From Flavobacteriales bacterium (GTDB taxonomy: Bacteria > Bacteroidota > Bacteroidia > Flavobacteriales_D > Crocinitomicaceae), in contig JADFAL010000001.1 in assembly GCA_015665275.1 (NCBI GenBank), positions 35,697 to 99,696 on the forward strand: a stretch of DNA of 64,000 bases, in the 5' to 3' direction. Position 1 is the stretch's first letter. Each line of letters begins with the position of its first letter. The position numbers were made by a program, and so were the translations under genes. Shown here piece after piece: positions 32,802-40,994 of the stretch. A model generated the notes under the pieces. It was not told where the DNA came from and did not search any database. It saw nothing but the letters and a program-made list of their open reading frames with translations.

Positions 32802-34073
32802 ATGCGAGTTTTATTGTTAGGTTCCGGAGGTCGCGAGCACGCATTAGCGTGGAAGATCGCACAAAGTTCTATTCTGGAAGCACTTTTTATAGCACCAGGA
32901 AATGCTGGAACACGTCAGCATGGAACCAATGTCGATTTGTCGGTGAACGATTTCGACGGAATCAAAGCATTTGTTCTTGAGAATGAAGTGGACACTATTG
33001 TTGTTGGACCCGAAGATCCTTTGGTTAATGGAATCGCAGATTATTTCGATGCGGATGCGGAAGTAAATGTTGCCGTGATCGGACCGAATAAGGTAGCGGC
33101 TCAATTGGAAGGAAGTAAGGACTTCGCTAAAGAATTCATGAAGCGCCACAACATTCCAACAGCTAAGTACGCGACATTTACAAAAGATACGCTGAAAGAA
33201 GGTCAGGCTTTTCTTGAGAAGATGAAATCTCCTTACGTTTTGAAAGCAGATGGACTTGCCGCAGGTAAAGGAGTTTTGATTATTGAAGATTTGAAGGAAG
33301 CGAAAGCTGAATTGAAAAATATGCTGGCCGATGCTAAGTTTGGCGAAGCTAGTTCTCGCGTTGTAATTGAAGAATTCTTAAGCGGGGTGGAACTATCGTG
33401 TTTCGTAATCACCGATGGTGATGCCTACAAAATTCTACCTGAAGCAAAGGATTACAAAAGAATCGGAGAGGGAGATACAGGTTTGAATACTGGAGGCATG
33501 GGTGCATTATCGCCAGTTCCATTTGCCAATCCAACCTTCAAGGACAAGGTGAAAAACCAGGTGATTATTCCAACCGTTAAAGGGTTGAAAGCGGATGGCA
33601 TTCCATACAAAGGATTTATCTTCTTCGGACTGATCAACGTGCGCAACGAGCCGTATGTAATCGAGTACAACTGCCGCATGGGTGACCCGGAAACGGAAGT
33701 AGTTATTCCGCGATTGAAGTCGGATATTTTGGACTTGTTCGAAGGCGTTGCCACAAACACACTTTCGGAGCGCGACGTGCAATTTGATGAGCGCAGCGCA
33801 GCAACTGTAATGATGGTTTCAGGCGGATATCCTGAGGCTTATGAAAAGGGAAAGCAAATCTACGGGTTGAACGTAGTTTCAGACAGTATCGTTTTTCATG
33901 CTGGCACCAAAGCGGACGGCCCCGTTGTTACAACAAACGGAGGACGTGTTTTGGCAGCTACATCCTTTGGAAAAGACGTTGCATCTGCCTTGAAACGTTC
34001 GTACGAATCGTTGGATAAAATAGAGTTTGAGAAGTCATACTATCGTAGCGATATAGGACACGACGTGCTCTAA
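32802..34073 (+). CDS. purD: Phosphoribosylamine-glycine ligase (GAR synthetase)
   Basis: 423 residues, normal length. Second step of purine synthesis: ATP-dependent joining of glycine to phosphoribosylamine. It opens with MRVLLLGSGGREHALAWKI. The ATP-grasp domain includes SPYVLKADGLAAGKGV, VVIEEFLSGVELSCFV, GLNTGGMGA and EYNCRMGDPETEVVI. It starts one base after the purQ stop. A TATCTTTC box (one mismatch to the -7 consensus) at 34088-34095 after it may start the next gene. Confidence 0.96.
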   Translation: MRVLLLGSGGREHALAWKIAQSSILEALFIAPGNAGTRQHGTNVDLSVNDFDGIKAFVLENEVDTIVVGPEDPLVNGIADYFDADAEVNVAVIGPNKVAAQLEGSKDFAKEFMKRHNIPTAKYATFTKDTLKEGQAFLEKMKSPYVLKADGLAAGKGVLIIEDLKEAKAELKNMLADAKFGEASSRVVIEEFLSGVELSCFVITDGDAYKILPEAKDYKRIGEGDTGLNTGGMGALSPVPFANPTFKDKVKNQVIIPTVKGLKADGIPYKGFIFFGLINVRNEPYVIEYNCRMGDPETEVVIPRLKSDILDLFEGVATNTLSERDVQFDERSAATVMMVSGGYPEAYEKGKQIYGLNVVSDSIVFHAGTKADGPVVTTNGGRVLAATSFGKDVASALKRSYESLDKIEFEKSYYRSDIGHDVL

Positions 34074-34112
34074 TTCAAGAGATTTCGTATCTTTCCCTAG
34101 TAACCGCAGTGA

Positions 34113-35366
34113 ATGGAAGTTCCCATAATTGGTATTGTAGTAACCCTCATCTTTTCCGCCTTTTTTTCCGGGCTTGAGATCGCTTATATTTCTTCGAACA
34201 GATTAAAAATCGAACTCGATAAAGCGAAGGGGACATTCAATGCGCGTTTGTTGGGTGGATTCTACAAAAACGAATCCTTTTTCATTGCCATGTTGCTTCT
34301 TGGAAACAACATTTCTCTGGTAGTTTTCGGATTGTTCTCAGCAATTTTGCTCGACCCAGTAATCGTAGGTTGGGGAATTGAGAACGAGGGGTTGATCTTG
34401 TTAATTCAAACCCTCATGTCAACGGCATTGGTGCTCATTATAGCAGAGTTTTTACCGAAGGCGTTCGTACAGATCAATCCCAATGGATATCTAAAGTATT
34501 CGGCCTATCCGATGCTGATCATTTTCGGGATTCTTTATGTGCCAACTCAAGTCATTTTGGTGATCAGTAATGTTGCTTTGAAGTTGCTTCGAGTGGATAA
34601 TGACACGACTGAAAAGGTGTTCTCTAAAGTAGACTTGGAGCATTACGTGACCGACTTGAACGAGCGAATCCATGAGGAAGAGGAACTTGGAAATGAAATG
34701 CAGATCTTAAAGAATGCTTTGGATTTTGACACGTTGAAAGCGCGCGACTGCATGGTTCCCCGCACGGATATTATAGGGGTAGAATTAGACGATCCTATTG
34801 ACAAATTGAAGCATCTCTTTGTGGATACCGGGAAATCGAAGATCATTGTGTATCGCGAAAGCATCGACAATATTATTGGATATGTCCATTCATTTGAGAT
34901 GTTCAAATCTCCAGAAGCGATCAAGCAAATTTTACTTCCCATTCAGTTTGTTCCCGAGGCTAAACTAGGGAAAGAGCTATTGGAATTGTTTGCCAAGGTG
35001 AGTGGAACAATGGCAGTCGTAGTAGATGAATATGGCGGAACAGCCGGAATTGTTACGATAGAAGATGTGATCGAAGAAATTTTCGGTGAAATTGAAGACG
35101 AACACGATTCAGAAGGCCTACTAGAGGAACGAGTTTCCGAGACAGAATTCCGCTTTTCTGCACGATTGGAAGTGGATTATTTGAACGATGTGTATGGCTT
35201 CGGTTTTGAGGAAGACGAAGATTATGAAACCCTCGGAGGATTGGTGATCAGCAAAACCCAATCCATTCCAGATGCCGGAGACCGTGTCGACCTTGAAGAC
35301 TATTCATTGGAAGTAGAGGCAGTTAGCGAGCACCGAATTGATGTGGTTCGCGTTCGAGTTAAATAG
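34113..35366 (+). CDS. CNNM/CorC (HlyC)-family transporter-like membrane protein
   Basis: 417 residues. An N-terminal DUF21 (CNNM) membrane domain has four helices (about 1-165; SAFFSGLEIAYISSNRLKIEL, IIAEFLPKAFVQINPNGYL). A pair of CBS domains follows (about 205-330; MVPRTDIIGVELDD, VVVDEYGGTAGIVTIEDVIEE, the latter typical for the family). A C-terminal CorC_HlyC domain (about 340-415) ends it. CNNM/CorC proteins export magnesium, often sensing ATP through the CBS pair. The N-terminus differs from GldE, so I do not call it a gliding protein. It is monocistronic as far as visible. Confidence 0.85.
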   Translation: MEVPIIGIVVTLIFSAFFSGLEIAYISSNRLKIELDKAKGTFNARLLGGFYKNESFFIAMLLLGNNISLVVFGLFSAILLDPVIVGWGIENEGLILLIQTLMSTALVLIIAEFLPKAFVQINPNGYLKYSAYPMLIIFGILYVPTQVILVISNVALKLLRVDNDTTEKVFSKVDLEHYVTDLNERIHEEEELGNEMQILKNALDFDTLKARDCMVPRTDIIGVELDDPIDKLKHLFVDTGKSKIIVYRESIDNIIGYVHSFEMFKSPEAIKQILLPIQFVPEAKLGKELLELFAKVSGTMAVVVDEYGGTAGIVTIEDVIEEIFGEIEDEHDSEGLLEERVSETEFRFSARLEVDYLNDVYGFGFEEDEDYETLGGLVISKTQSIPDAGDRVDLEDYSLEVEAVSEHRIDVVRVRVK

Positions 35367-35455
35367 CATTTCAGCGAACAAGAAACTAAGAATATCGTTC
35401 CTAGCAAACCCCAATATTCCTAGTGCACTTTGTGGTAAAAAGTAAACAGGTTTAA

Positions 35456-36355
35456 CTACCCGCCACCACGTCCTGCAGGGCTCAATCCACCTCCACAACT
35501 AGATGAACCACCGCTTGAAGATCCACCGTCGTCGTCATCATCGTCATCATCATCGTCAGAAGTGCTGCCGCTCTGGCCGGGATACAACCCTTCCGGTCTG
35601 TAGCGGTCACCATTGTATGACTGAAATTTAAAAATCAAGTTCACAGAGAAATTGAACCCACTATTGAAATTGTTGGATCGGCGCTCAAATTGAGGTTCGC
35701 CATACGTATCTATATGAAAGGATTTGGCAATTGGAAGGTAGCTTTCTCCATTATTTCCAACAGACCACCCCATGTAGTAGCCAGCACGGACATCGATCCC
35801 CACGGAATAAAACATAAACTTGACACCTGCTTGCAGGTTAGTCCCAAGCGACCAAGTGCTGTTGATTGGAACTTTGGTTGGATCAGAGCAATGACATGTG
35901 TCTTGCGGATACAATTCATAATGAGCTCTTGCACGATAGTTTTCCATTCGGGCCCCGACACTTAAATAGGGAGAGATGAAAGTTTTCGTGGCAAATGGAT
36001 GGCCAATTTGATGAATATAACCAAAGTCGTAATCAAATGAAATGGACGTTTTCTGAAATTCAGCTCTTGCGAATCCGAGTTGTTGTTCATCGGAGCCTTC
36101 TTGATCGAAAATAATCTGGCCGATATATGTATTTCTAAGAGATGCGGGAATTTGCGCGTTGATGTTGAAGGAAAAATTGAATGGTAGCGTATCGAATTGA
36201 ACGTTGTGGACTCCCAATCCAATTCGCCCTCCAAATTCTGGATACCATGTATCGTTGGCTTGAAGATCGGTGGTGAAACCAATAGTAGGACTGATGCCCT
36301 GTCCAAAGCACAGGCAAGTCGCCATGCTCGTGAAGAGTAGTAGAATAGTTTTCAT
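35456..36355 (-). CDS. Outer-membrane-barrel-like protein with a poly-Asp tail
   Basis: 299 residues. A signal peptide (MATCLCFGQ) is followed by an antiparallel, aromatic-rich strand pattern as in small 8-10-strand barrels (about 20-255). The end is unusual: after YRPEGLYPGQSGSTS comes a run of ten Asp residues (from GAC/GAT codons), then Gly/Ser repeats and a Cys (SSCGGGLSPAGRGGG). A barrel normally ends in an aromatic residue; here the last strand (FSVNLIFKFQS) ends about 45 residues before the stop. The tail should be periplasmic or surface-exposed and could bind calcium. Family unknown. Confidence 0.6.
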   Translation of the reverse strand: MKTILLLFTSMATCLCFGQGISPTIGFTTDLQANDTWYPEFGGRIGLGVHNVQFDTLPFNFSFNINAQIPASLRNTYIGQIIFDQEGSDEQQLGFARAEFQKTSISFDYDFGYIHQIGHPFATKTFISPYLSVGARMENYRARAHYELYPQDTCHCSDPTKVPINSTWSLGTNLQAGVKFMFYSVGIDVRAGYYMGWSVGNNGESYLPIAKSFHIDTYGEPQFERRSNNFNSGFNFSVNLIFKFQSYNGDRYRPEGLYPGQSGSTSDDDDDDDDDDGGSSSGGSSSCGGGLSPAGRGGG

Positions 36356-36549
36356 AATTATTTAAGTTTCCGCTTTATAGCAAGCAAAAACCATTCCATG
36401 AACTGTATTGAATGTCAGTTTATTATAGGTTCTTCTGGAATTACTGGTTGCGAGGGATGTGTTGCTTGCACCAAACCGTATACCTGCACCAGCGTTAGTC
36501 GAACAAGTCCAGTCTGGGATGTTTTGTGTCTTCGCGGTGAAAATTAAAG

Positions 36550-36586
36550 AGCAAAAAACAAGAGCCATCTGGAGAGATGGCTCTTA
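36550..36586 (-). terminator. Strong Rho-independent terminator, minus strand
   Basis: A perfect 11-bp stem AAGAGCCATCT/AGATGGCTCTT (36560-36570 with 36575-36585) has a 4-nt loop. On the minus strand it is followed by GTTTTTTG. No full-size gene precedes it on that strand, so it ends a short transcript (see 36587-36720). Confidence 0.85.
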
Positions 36587-36720
36587 AACGAAACAAACAG
36601 GTCTTTCGACCCTACTTAACTTAAACTACAAGAAAGTAGCTTCTTCAATTTCTTTGTAACTACAAGACAAATTTGCATTTTTGTTTTCATAAGTTTTTAT
36701 TTAATCTTTTAATTGAAAAC
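36587..36720 (-). ncRNA. Putative short transcript (sRNA or leader with 24-codon ORF)
   Basis: The strand opposite the LysR gene's upstream region ends in a very strong terminator but holds no ordinary gene. It contains a 24-codon ORF (36616-36690, starting MKTKMQICLVVTKK and ending LLSCSLS). A stable hairpin GGTC-TTTC-GACC lies at 36599-36612. The stretch could be a small regulatory RNA, a tiny protein gene, or an attenuated leader. No promoter box was found with confidence. Inference only. Confidence 0.35.
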
Positions 36721-36734
36721 ATAAGCACTTTGAT

Positions 36735-37655
36735 ATGAATTATACATTACATCAGTTAAAAGTATTCCTTAAAGTTTCAGAATTTCAGAGTGTCACGAAG
36801 GCAGCGGAGGAATTATACCTTACCCAACCAGCCGTTTCAATTCAATTGAAAAAACTGCAGGATCAATTCGATTTGCCATTGACGGAAATCGTAGGAAGAC
36901 AATTATATGTAACAGATTTTGGTCAGGAAATAGCGGAAAGAAGTCGCCGCATCCTAGAAGAAGCCGATGCAATTAAGTATACTGCCGATCGATACAAAGG
37001 ACTGATTTCAGGGAAAATTAAAATTTCCGTAGTCTCCACAGGTAAATATGTAATGCCGTATTTGTTGAAACCGTTTATGGACAAGTATCCTGGCGTAGAT
37101 ATTTCCTTGGATGTATCAAATAAGAACCGTGTTGTTCAGGGCTTAATCAAGAACGAGAGCGACTTTTCATTGGTATCCGTCGTTCCAGATGGTATTGCAA
37201 TGAATTCTGTGGAACTTATGGACAACCAACTGTATTTGGCAGGAAGCAAAATTTTTGAAGGAAGTTTCAACAAACCGACCGATTTAAATAATGCAACACT
37301 TTTGTTCCGTGAGGAAGGTTCTGCCACCCGCGCAGCAATGGAAAGCTATTTAAAGGAAAAAAGCATCTCTCCAAAAAAATCTATGGAGTTGGTATCCAAC
37401 GAAGCGGTGAAACAAGCAATTAATGCTGGAATTGGACTTTCAATTGTTCCACTGATTGGATTGCGTTCGGCATTGATTAGCGAAGACATCCGCATTTTCC
37501 CAATGGAAGGATTACCGATAGTGACCAAATGGAACCTTGTTTATAGTAAGGGTAAAAAACTAACTCCAGCCCAGGAAGCTCTAGTTAACTTCATAGAAGA
37601 AGAAAAGAGTCGAATTGAAAAGGAACAATTCAACTGGGGCTTAGATTTCAAATAA
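36735..37655 (+). CDS. LysR-type transcriptional regulator
   Basis: 306 residues. The N-terminal winged helix-turn-helix (1-60) is LHQLKVFLKVSEFQSVTKAAEELYLTQPAVSIQLKKL. A linker helix and the LysR substrate-binding domain follow (from SGKIKISVVSTGKYVMPYLLKPF, with EGSATRAAME and NEAVKQAINAGIGLSIVP). Closest in style to CbbR/CysB-like regulators; the effector is unknown. Such regulators often control a divergent gene. Here the divergent strand holds only the putative short transcript at 36587-36720. A TTTG (in CATTTTTG) and a TAATCTTT box 18 bases further on may be the promoter. Confidence 0.88.
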   Translation: MNYTLHQLKVFLKVSEFQSVTKAAEELYLTQPAVSIQLKKLQDQFDLPLTEIVGRQLYVTDFGQEIAERSRRILEEADAIKYTADRYKGLISGKIKISVVSTGKYVMPYLLKPFMDKYPGVDISLDVSNKNRVVQGLIKNESDFSLVSVVPDGIAMNSVELMDNQLYLAGSKIFEGSFNKPTDLNNATLLFREEGSATRAAMESYLKEKSISPKKSMELVSNEAVKQAINAGIGLSIVPLIGLRSALISEDIRIFPMEGLPIVTKWNLVYSKGKKLTPAQEALVNFIEEEKSRIEKEQFNWGLDFK

Positions 37656-37746
37656 CAATCGAGGGCTACCCATAACCCGTCGTTATACTTTGTGTTATTT
37701 ATATAAATAAAAATTAATACAAAAAAGACCACATCTTTGTCGCTAA

Positions 37747-38073
37747 TTGAATGTAGCAAAAGTGGTTAACGTAATTATATACCTAAGTCAGAATGAATTT
37801 GCAGAAGAGCTAGCCAAAGACTTGGTGGGGTCTGGCCTGGCTGCGGGGGCATCTATTGATATTGATAATAGTCACTTCGTAAAACAAGGTGTTGTTGTTG
37901 TTAAGACAGTTCACACGGTAATTACACTTCAGTCCAAAGCACTATTGTTCAGTGATATAGTTGAGTTTGTAGAAAGTTTCCTAGGGGAAGAAGTTCCTAT
38001 TTACTCGGTTCCCATTGCACAAACCGACGAACGTTTTCATCAACTTATTCGAGAAAGAACCATTAACACTTAA
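37747..38073 (+). CDS. CutA1-like small protein
   Basis: About 103-108 residues; starts are a TTG at 37747 or a GTG at 37762 (VNVIIYLSQNEFAEELAKDLV, the more natural N-terminus). The order strand, helix, GLAAGASIDI strand, VVVVKTVHTVITL strand, helix, EVPIYSVPI strand and C-terminal helix matches the trimeric CutA1 fold (divalent-cation tolerance). The metal-site and YyW segments of classical CutA1 are not evident. I therefore give the fold with moderate confidence and no function. Its stop is 17 bases before the next small gene. Confidence 0.5.
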   Translation: MNVAKVVNVIIYLSQNEFAEELAKDLVGSGLAAGASIDIDNSHFVKQGVVVVKTVHTVITLQSKALLFSDIVEFVESFLGEEVPIYSVPIAQTDERFHQLIRERTINT

Positions 38074-38089
38074 TCGATTGTCAATTGGT

Positions 38090-38263
38090 ATGAAACGTCA
38101 AGAACTCAAATTCTTTTTAGGTATAACTGTATTTGTTGCTTTGATTGGATATGCCTGTTTTGGTGAAACGGATGTTTTAACTTCTAAGGCTCTTTCTGGT
38201 TTGGGGCTACTGGTTGGTCTCGGTATGATGGGAGAACAAAACTCCTCCAGTCAAAAACAGTAA
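38090..38263 (+). CDS. Small membrane protein, 57 residues
   Basis: From the ATG at 38090 (MKRQELKFFLGITVFVALIGYAC); an earlier in-frame start at 38015 lies inside the preceding gene. There is one clear transmembrane helix at residues 8-25 and a second weaker, Gly/Leu-rich hydrophobic stretch (ALSGLGLLVGLGMMG). The tail is polar (EQNSSSQKQ). No family is recognised. Tight spacing (17 bases before, 9 after) places it in the plus-strand run from the CutA-like gene to tsaC. Confidence 0.6.
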   Translation: MKRQELKFFLGITVFVALIGYACFGETDVLTSKALSGLGLLVGLGMMGEQNSSSQKQ

Positions 38264-38272
38264 TTTTAGAGA

Positions 38273-39121
38273 ATGAGCCGTTCATTATTCTCAGGACGCC
38301 GATTATGTATTACCACTAAGCACGGCAAGGAATCGGTTATTGGACCTGTATTAGAGCAGTCACTAGGAGTGGAATGCATCGTTCCAGAGAGCTTTGATAC
38401 CGACCAACTTGGAACATTTTCTGGAGAGATAGAAAGAAAGGGAACTCCTATTGAAACGGTACGAGAAAAATGCCTCCGGGCAATGAAAGAAACCGGGTGC
38501 GATTTAGCCGTGGCCAGCGAAGGATCTTTTGGAAGTCATCCCACTTTGTTTTTTGTCCCGGCAGACGAAGAATTCTTACTCTTGGTTGATGCTAAAAACG
38601 ATTTTGAAATTATTGCGCGGCACCTAACTACGGAAACTAATTTTGCCGGTGAAAAAGTAACTTCTTGGGAAGCGTTGAAGGTATTCGCTGACAAGGCCAA
38701 GTTTCCCGATAATGCATTGATTGTCAAGAACGCCGAAAAAGACTGGAAATTTCTCCAAAAAGGAATTCAAAACGAAGCGGAACTCAGACAGGCGTTTGAG
38801 GAGTGCAAGAACCTGCACAGTTCCGTTTTCGTGGAAACAGATATGCGGGCAATGCTCAACCCCATGCGGATGAACGCAATTGCGAAAGCAACCGAAGAAC
38901 TCGTTCGTAAAATTGAATCCGAATGCCCGAATTGCGAAATGCCAGGGTTTGATGTTGTAGAGCATCAGGCGGGACTTCCATGCTCTAATTGTTCCATGCC
39001 CACAAAGTCCACATTGCAAGATATTTACCGTTGTGCGCATTGCCATTTTGAAAAAATCGAAAAATTTCCTCGCGGAAAAGACCAAGAAGACCCAATGTAT
39101 TGCGACTTTTGCAATCCGTAA
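38273..39121 (+). CDS. DUF6671-family protein with C-terminal zinc ribbons
   Basis: 282 residues. The N-terminal domain (1-215) matches DUF6671 as I know it: LCITTKHGKESVIGPVLEQSLGVECIV, DTDQLGTFSGEIER, CDLAVASEGSFGSHPTLFF and FVETDMRAMLNPMRM. The C-terminal 70 residues carry four CxxC-type knuckles (CPNC, CSNC, CAHC, CDFC), enough for two zinc ribbons. The cytoplasmic role is unknown, but zinc ribbons and the stop lying only 3 bases before the tsaC start suggest an RNA- or nucleotide-related job. That is inference. Confidence 0.75.
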   Translation: MSRSLFSGRRLCITTKHGKESVIGPVLEQSLGVECIVPESFDTDQLGTFSGEIERKGTPIETVREKCLRAMKETGCDLAVASEGSFGSHPTLFFVPADEEFLLLVDAKNDFEIIARHLTTETNFAGEKVTSWEALKVFADKAKFPDNALIVKNAEKDWKFLQKGIQNEAELRQAFEECKNLHSSVFVETDMRAMLNPMRMNAIAKATEELVRKIESECPNCEMPGFDVVEHQAGLPCSNCSMPTKSTLQDIYRCAHCHFEKIEKFPRGKDQEDPMYCDFCNP

Positions 39122-39124
39122 GTT

Positions 39125-40078
39125 ATGATTAGCACAGATGTTTACAAAGCGGCCGATTTGTTGAGAAACGGCGAAGTAGTAGGAATTCCAACGGAAACCG
39201 TCTATGGATTGGCGGCGAGTATATACTCTGAAAAAGCCGTTCGAAAGATCTTCGAAATCAAGCAAAGACCATTGGACAATCCCTTGATTGTGCACGTCGC
39301 GTCTATTGATCAAATGGAGACTCTTACGAAAGACGTTCCTGAAAAGGCGTACAAACTTGCAGGGGCATTTTGGCCGGGCCCGATGACTTTGTTGCTTCCC
39401 AAAAGTATTGATGTTCCCAAACTCATTACGGCAGGAAAACCCAATGTAGCCATCCGCATGCCAGGCCTTGGCTTGACTCGCGAATTAATAGCAAACTCTG
39501 GAGTTCCGATTGCTGCTCCAAGTGCAAATCCATTTGGTCGCATCAGTCCCACAACTGCAGAACACGTGGCTAACTATTTTCCCGATGCCATTTCCATGGT
39601 ATTGGATGGTGGTCCGTGCCGATCCGGTATTGAGTCGACGATTATTGGATTTGACGGAGAAGATCCCGTGGTCTATCGTTTAGGATCATTGGCATTGGAT
39701 GAGATAGAGGCAAAGGTTGGTAAGGTACAATTGAGAAATCAGAAGGATGTTGCTCCAGATGCACCAGGAATGTTGTCTCGCCATTATTCACCGAAGACTC
39801 CGACGGTTTTGTGCGATGATATTGCTTCTGAAATTGGCAATCGCTCCGAGGAAAAAATAGGCGTAATTGTACTACAGCATAAAATTGAAAGTGAGAGCCT
39901 GACTCAAAAAGTGTTGTCTCCCCAAGGTGATTTAAAAGAAGCTGCGAAGGAATTGTACGCAACCATGCACGAACTGGATCAAGCCGGATTGGATCTTATT
40001 CTCATTGAGCGCATGCCTGAAACCGGACTGGGCGTTAGCATCAACGATCGATTGCAAAGGGCAGCACAAGGGAAATAG
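39125..40078 (+). CDS. tsaC: L-threonylcarbamoyladenylate synthase (TsaC/Sua5)
   Basis: 317 residues, the long Sua5 form. It makes TC-AMP from threonine, bicarbonate and ATP, the first step of the t6A37 modification of tRNAs reading ANN codons. The YrdC domain (1-200) shows GEVVGIPTETVYGLAA, KQRPLDNPLIVHV, FWPGPMTLLLP, IRMPG and PIAAPSANPFGRISPTTAEHV. The C-terminal Sua5 domain begins after APGMLSRHYSPKTP, the linker that gates the active site. It follows the DUF6671 gene closely. Strong assignment. Confidence 0.95.
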   Translation: MISTDVYKAADLLRNGEVVGIPTETVYGLAASIYSEKAVRKIFEIKQRPLDNPLIVHVASIDQMETLTKDVPEKAYKLAGAFWPGPMTLLLPKSIDVPKLITAGKPNVAIRMPGLGLTRELIANSGVPIAAPSANPFGRISPTTAEHVANYFPDAISMVLDGGPCRSGIESTIIGFDGEDPVVYRLGSLALDEIEAKVGKVQLRNQKDVAPDAPGMLSRHYSPKTPTVLCDDIASEIGNRSEEKIGVIVLQHKIESESLTQKVLSPQGDLKEAAKELYATMHELDQAGLDLILIERMPETGLGVSINDRLQRAAQGK

Positions 40079-40145
40079 CAGCAAACTTTATTCGGACGGT
40101 CTAATTTTTGTAATTTGCTTCTGCTGAATTCAACTAGCACCGATC

Positions 40146-40994
40146 ATGCACATCATTTTTGCCTTTCTAATTTCGATCTTACAACTCTTATTGGGTCACT
40201 CGCCGATTCCAGATCAAGGGGAAGAAGAATACCCTCTATCTGAAAAGCTTAAAGAAATTTCTGGATTGGAACTATTGAACGACAGCACGCTGATCGCCTT
40301 CAATGATGGAGGCAACAAATCAGAGTTATACCTCTTGAGTCTTGAAGGAGATATACTTCGAACAGTGAATGTTCTAGACACCAAGAATCGCGATTGGGAA
40401 GATATTGCCATTGATGATAAATATGTTTATATCGGTGATATTGGAAACAATAAAAACGACCGTGAAAATCTGGCAATTCTGAAGGTTAAGATTGACGATA
40501 TTTTGGAAAAAGACGCTGTTCCGGCCAAAAAAATCAAGTTTAACTACAAAGAGCAAAAAGTATTTCCACCAGATGATGCATCCTTATTTTACGATGCGGA
40601 GGGAATGACCATTTGCAATGATTCTATCTTCATTTTCACAAAAGATCGGTCCCAACCTTTTCAAGGGTTAAGTCTGGTTTACAAACTTCCGTTGGAACCG
40701 GGTAAATACGAAGTAGAAGCATCGCACCGCATTACTATTGGAAAAGACGGCTGGTGGAAAGATGGTGTTACTGCCGCAGATTATTACAACGGCCAATTCT
40801 ATTTGCTCACCTACAACCGTTACATCGTATACGATTTTGTGGATGGAGCATTCGAAAAATCTATGGAACACACCTTTAATGGAATGACGCAGCGTGAATC
40901 CATTGTCGTGTTGAATGAGGAAGCTATTTTTGTTGCCGACGAACAAAACCCCATCGTGGGAGATGTTCGGTTATACAAAATATCCCTGCCGTGA
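40146..40994 (+). CDS. Exported beta-propeller-like protein, unknown function
   Basis: 282 residues. The N-terminal hydrophobic segment (IIFAFLISILQLLLG) is a signal peptide or anchor. The rest is repeated strands: ISGLELLNDSTLIAFNDGGNKSELYLLSL, DWEDIAIDDKYVYIGDIGNNKNDREN, DAEGMTICNDSIFIFTKDR, GVTAADYYNGQFYLLTYN and RESIVVLNEEAIFVADEQ. This resembles five- or six-bladed propellers of the SdiA-regulated/esterase-like type. No catalytic signature is seen. Its last bases overlap the start of the HAD gene (GTGA), so the two are coupled. Confidence 0.6.
   Translation: MHIIFAFLISILQLLLGHSPIPDQGEEEYPLSEKLKEISGLELLNDSTLIAFNDGGNKSELYLLSLEGDILRTVNVLDTKNRDWEDIAIDDKYVYIGDIGNNKNDRENLAILKVKIDDILEKDAVPAKKIKFNYKEQKVFPPDDASLFYDAEGMTICNDSIFIFTKDRSQPFQGLSLVYKLPLEPGKYEVEASHRITIGKDGWWKDGVTAADYYNGQFYLLTYNRYIVYDFVDGAFEKSMEHTFNGMTQRESIVVLNEEAIFVADEQNPIVGDVRLYKISLP

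Noticed and set aside
34113..35366. CNNM/CorC protein as the gliding protein GldE
   Set aside because: GldE is of the same family, but the N-terminus here does not match it and no other gld gene is near.
35521..35560. Short tandem trinucleotides that look like a small repeat array
   Set aside because: They encode the ten-Asp tail of the barrel protein; the unit length is 3 and there are no CRISPR-like spacers.
36362..36568. A 68-codon minus-strand ORF with a hydrophobic start
   Set aside because: Its ATG is inside the terminator stem and its first codons are the T-run, so it cannot be a normal gene. Its end is only a few bases before the next gene.
38624..39313. A 229-codon minus-strand ORF opposite DUF6671 and the start of tsaC
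   Set aside because: It lies wholly antisense to a well-recognised zinc-ribbon protein and to tsaC, has no family-like segments, and its composition is that expected of a shadow frame.
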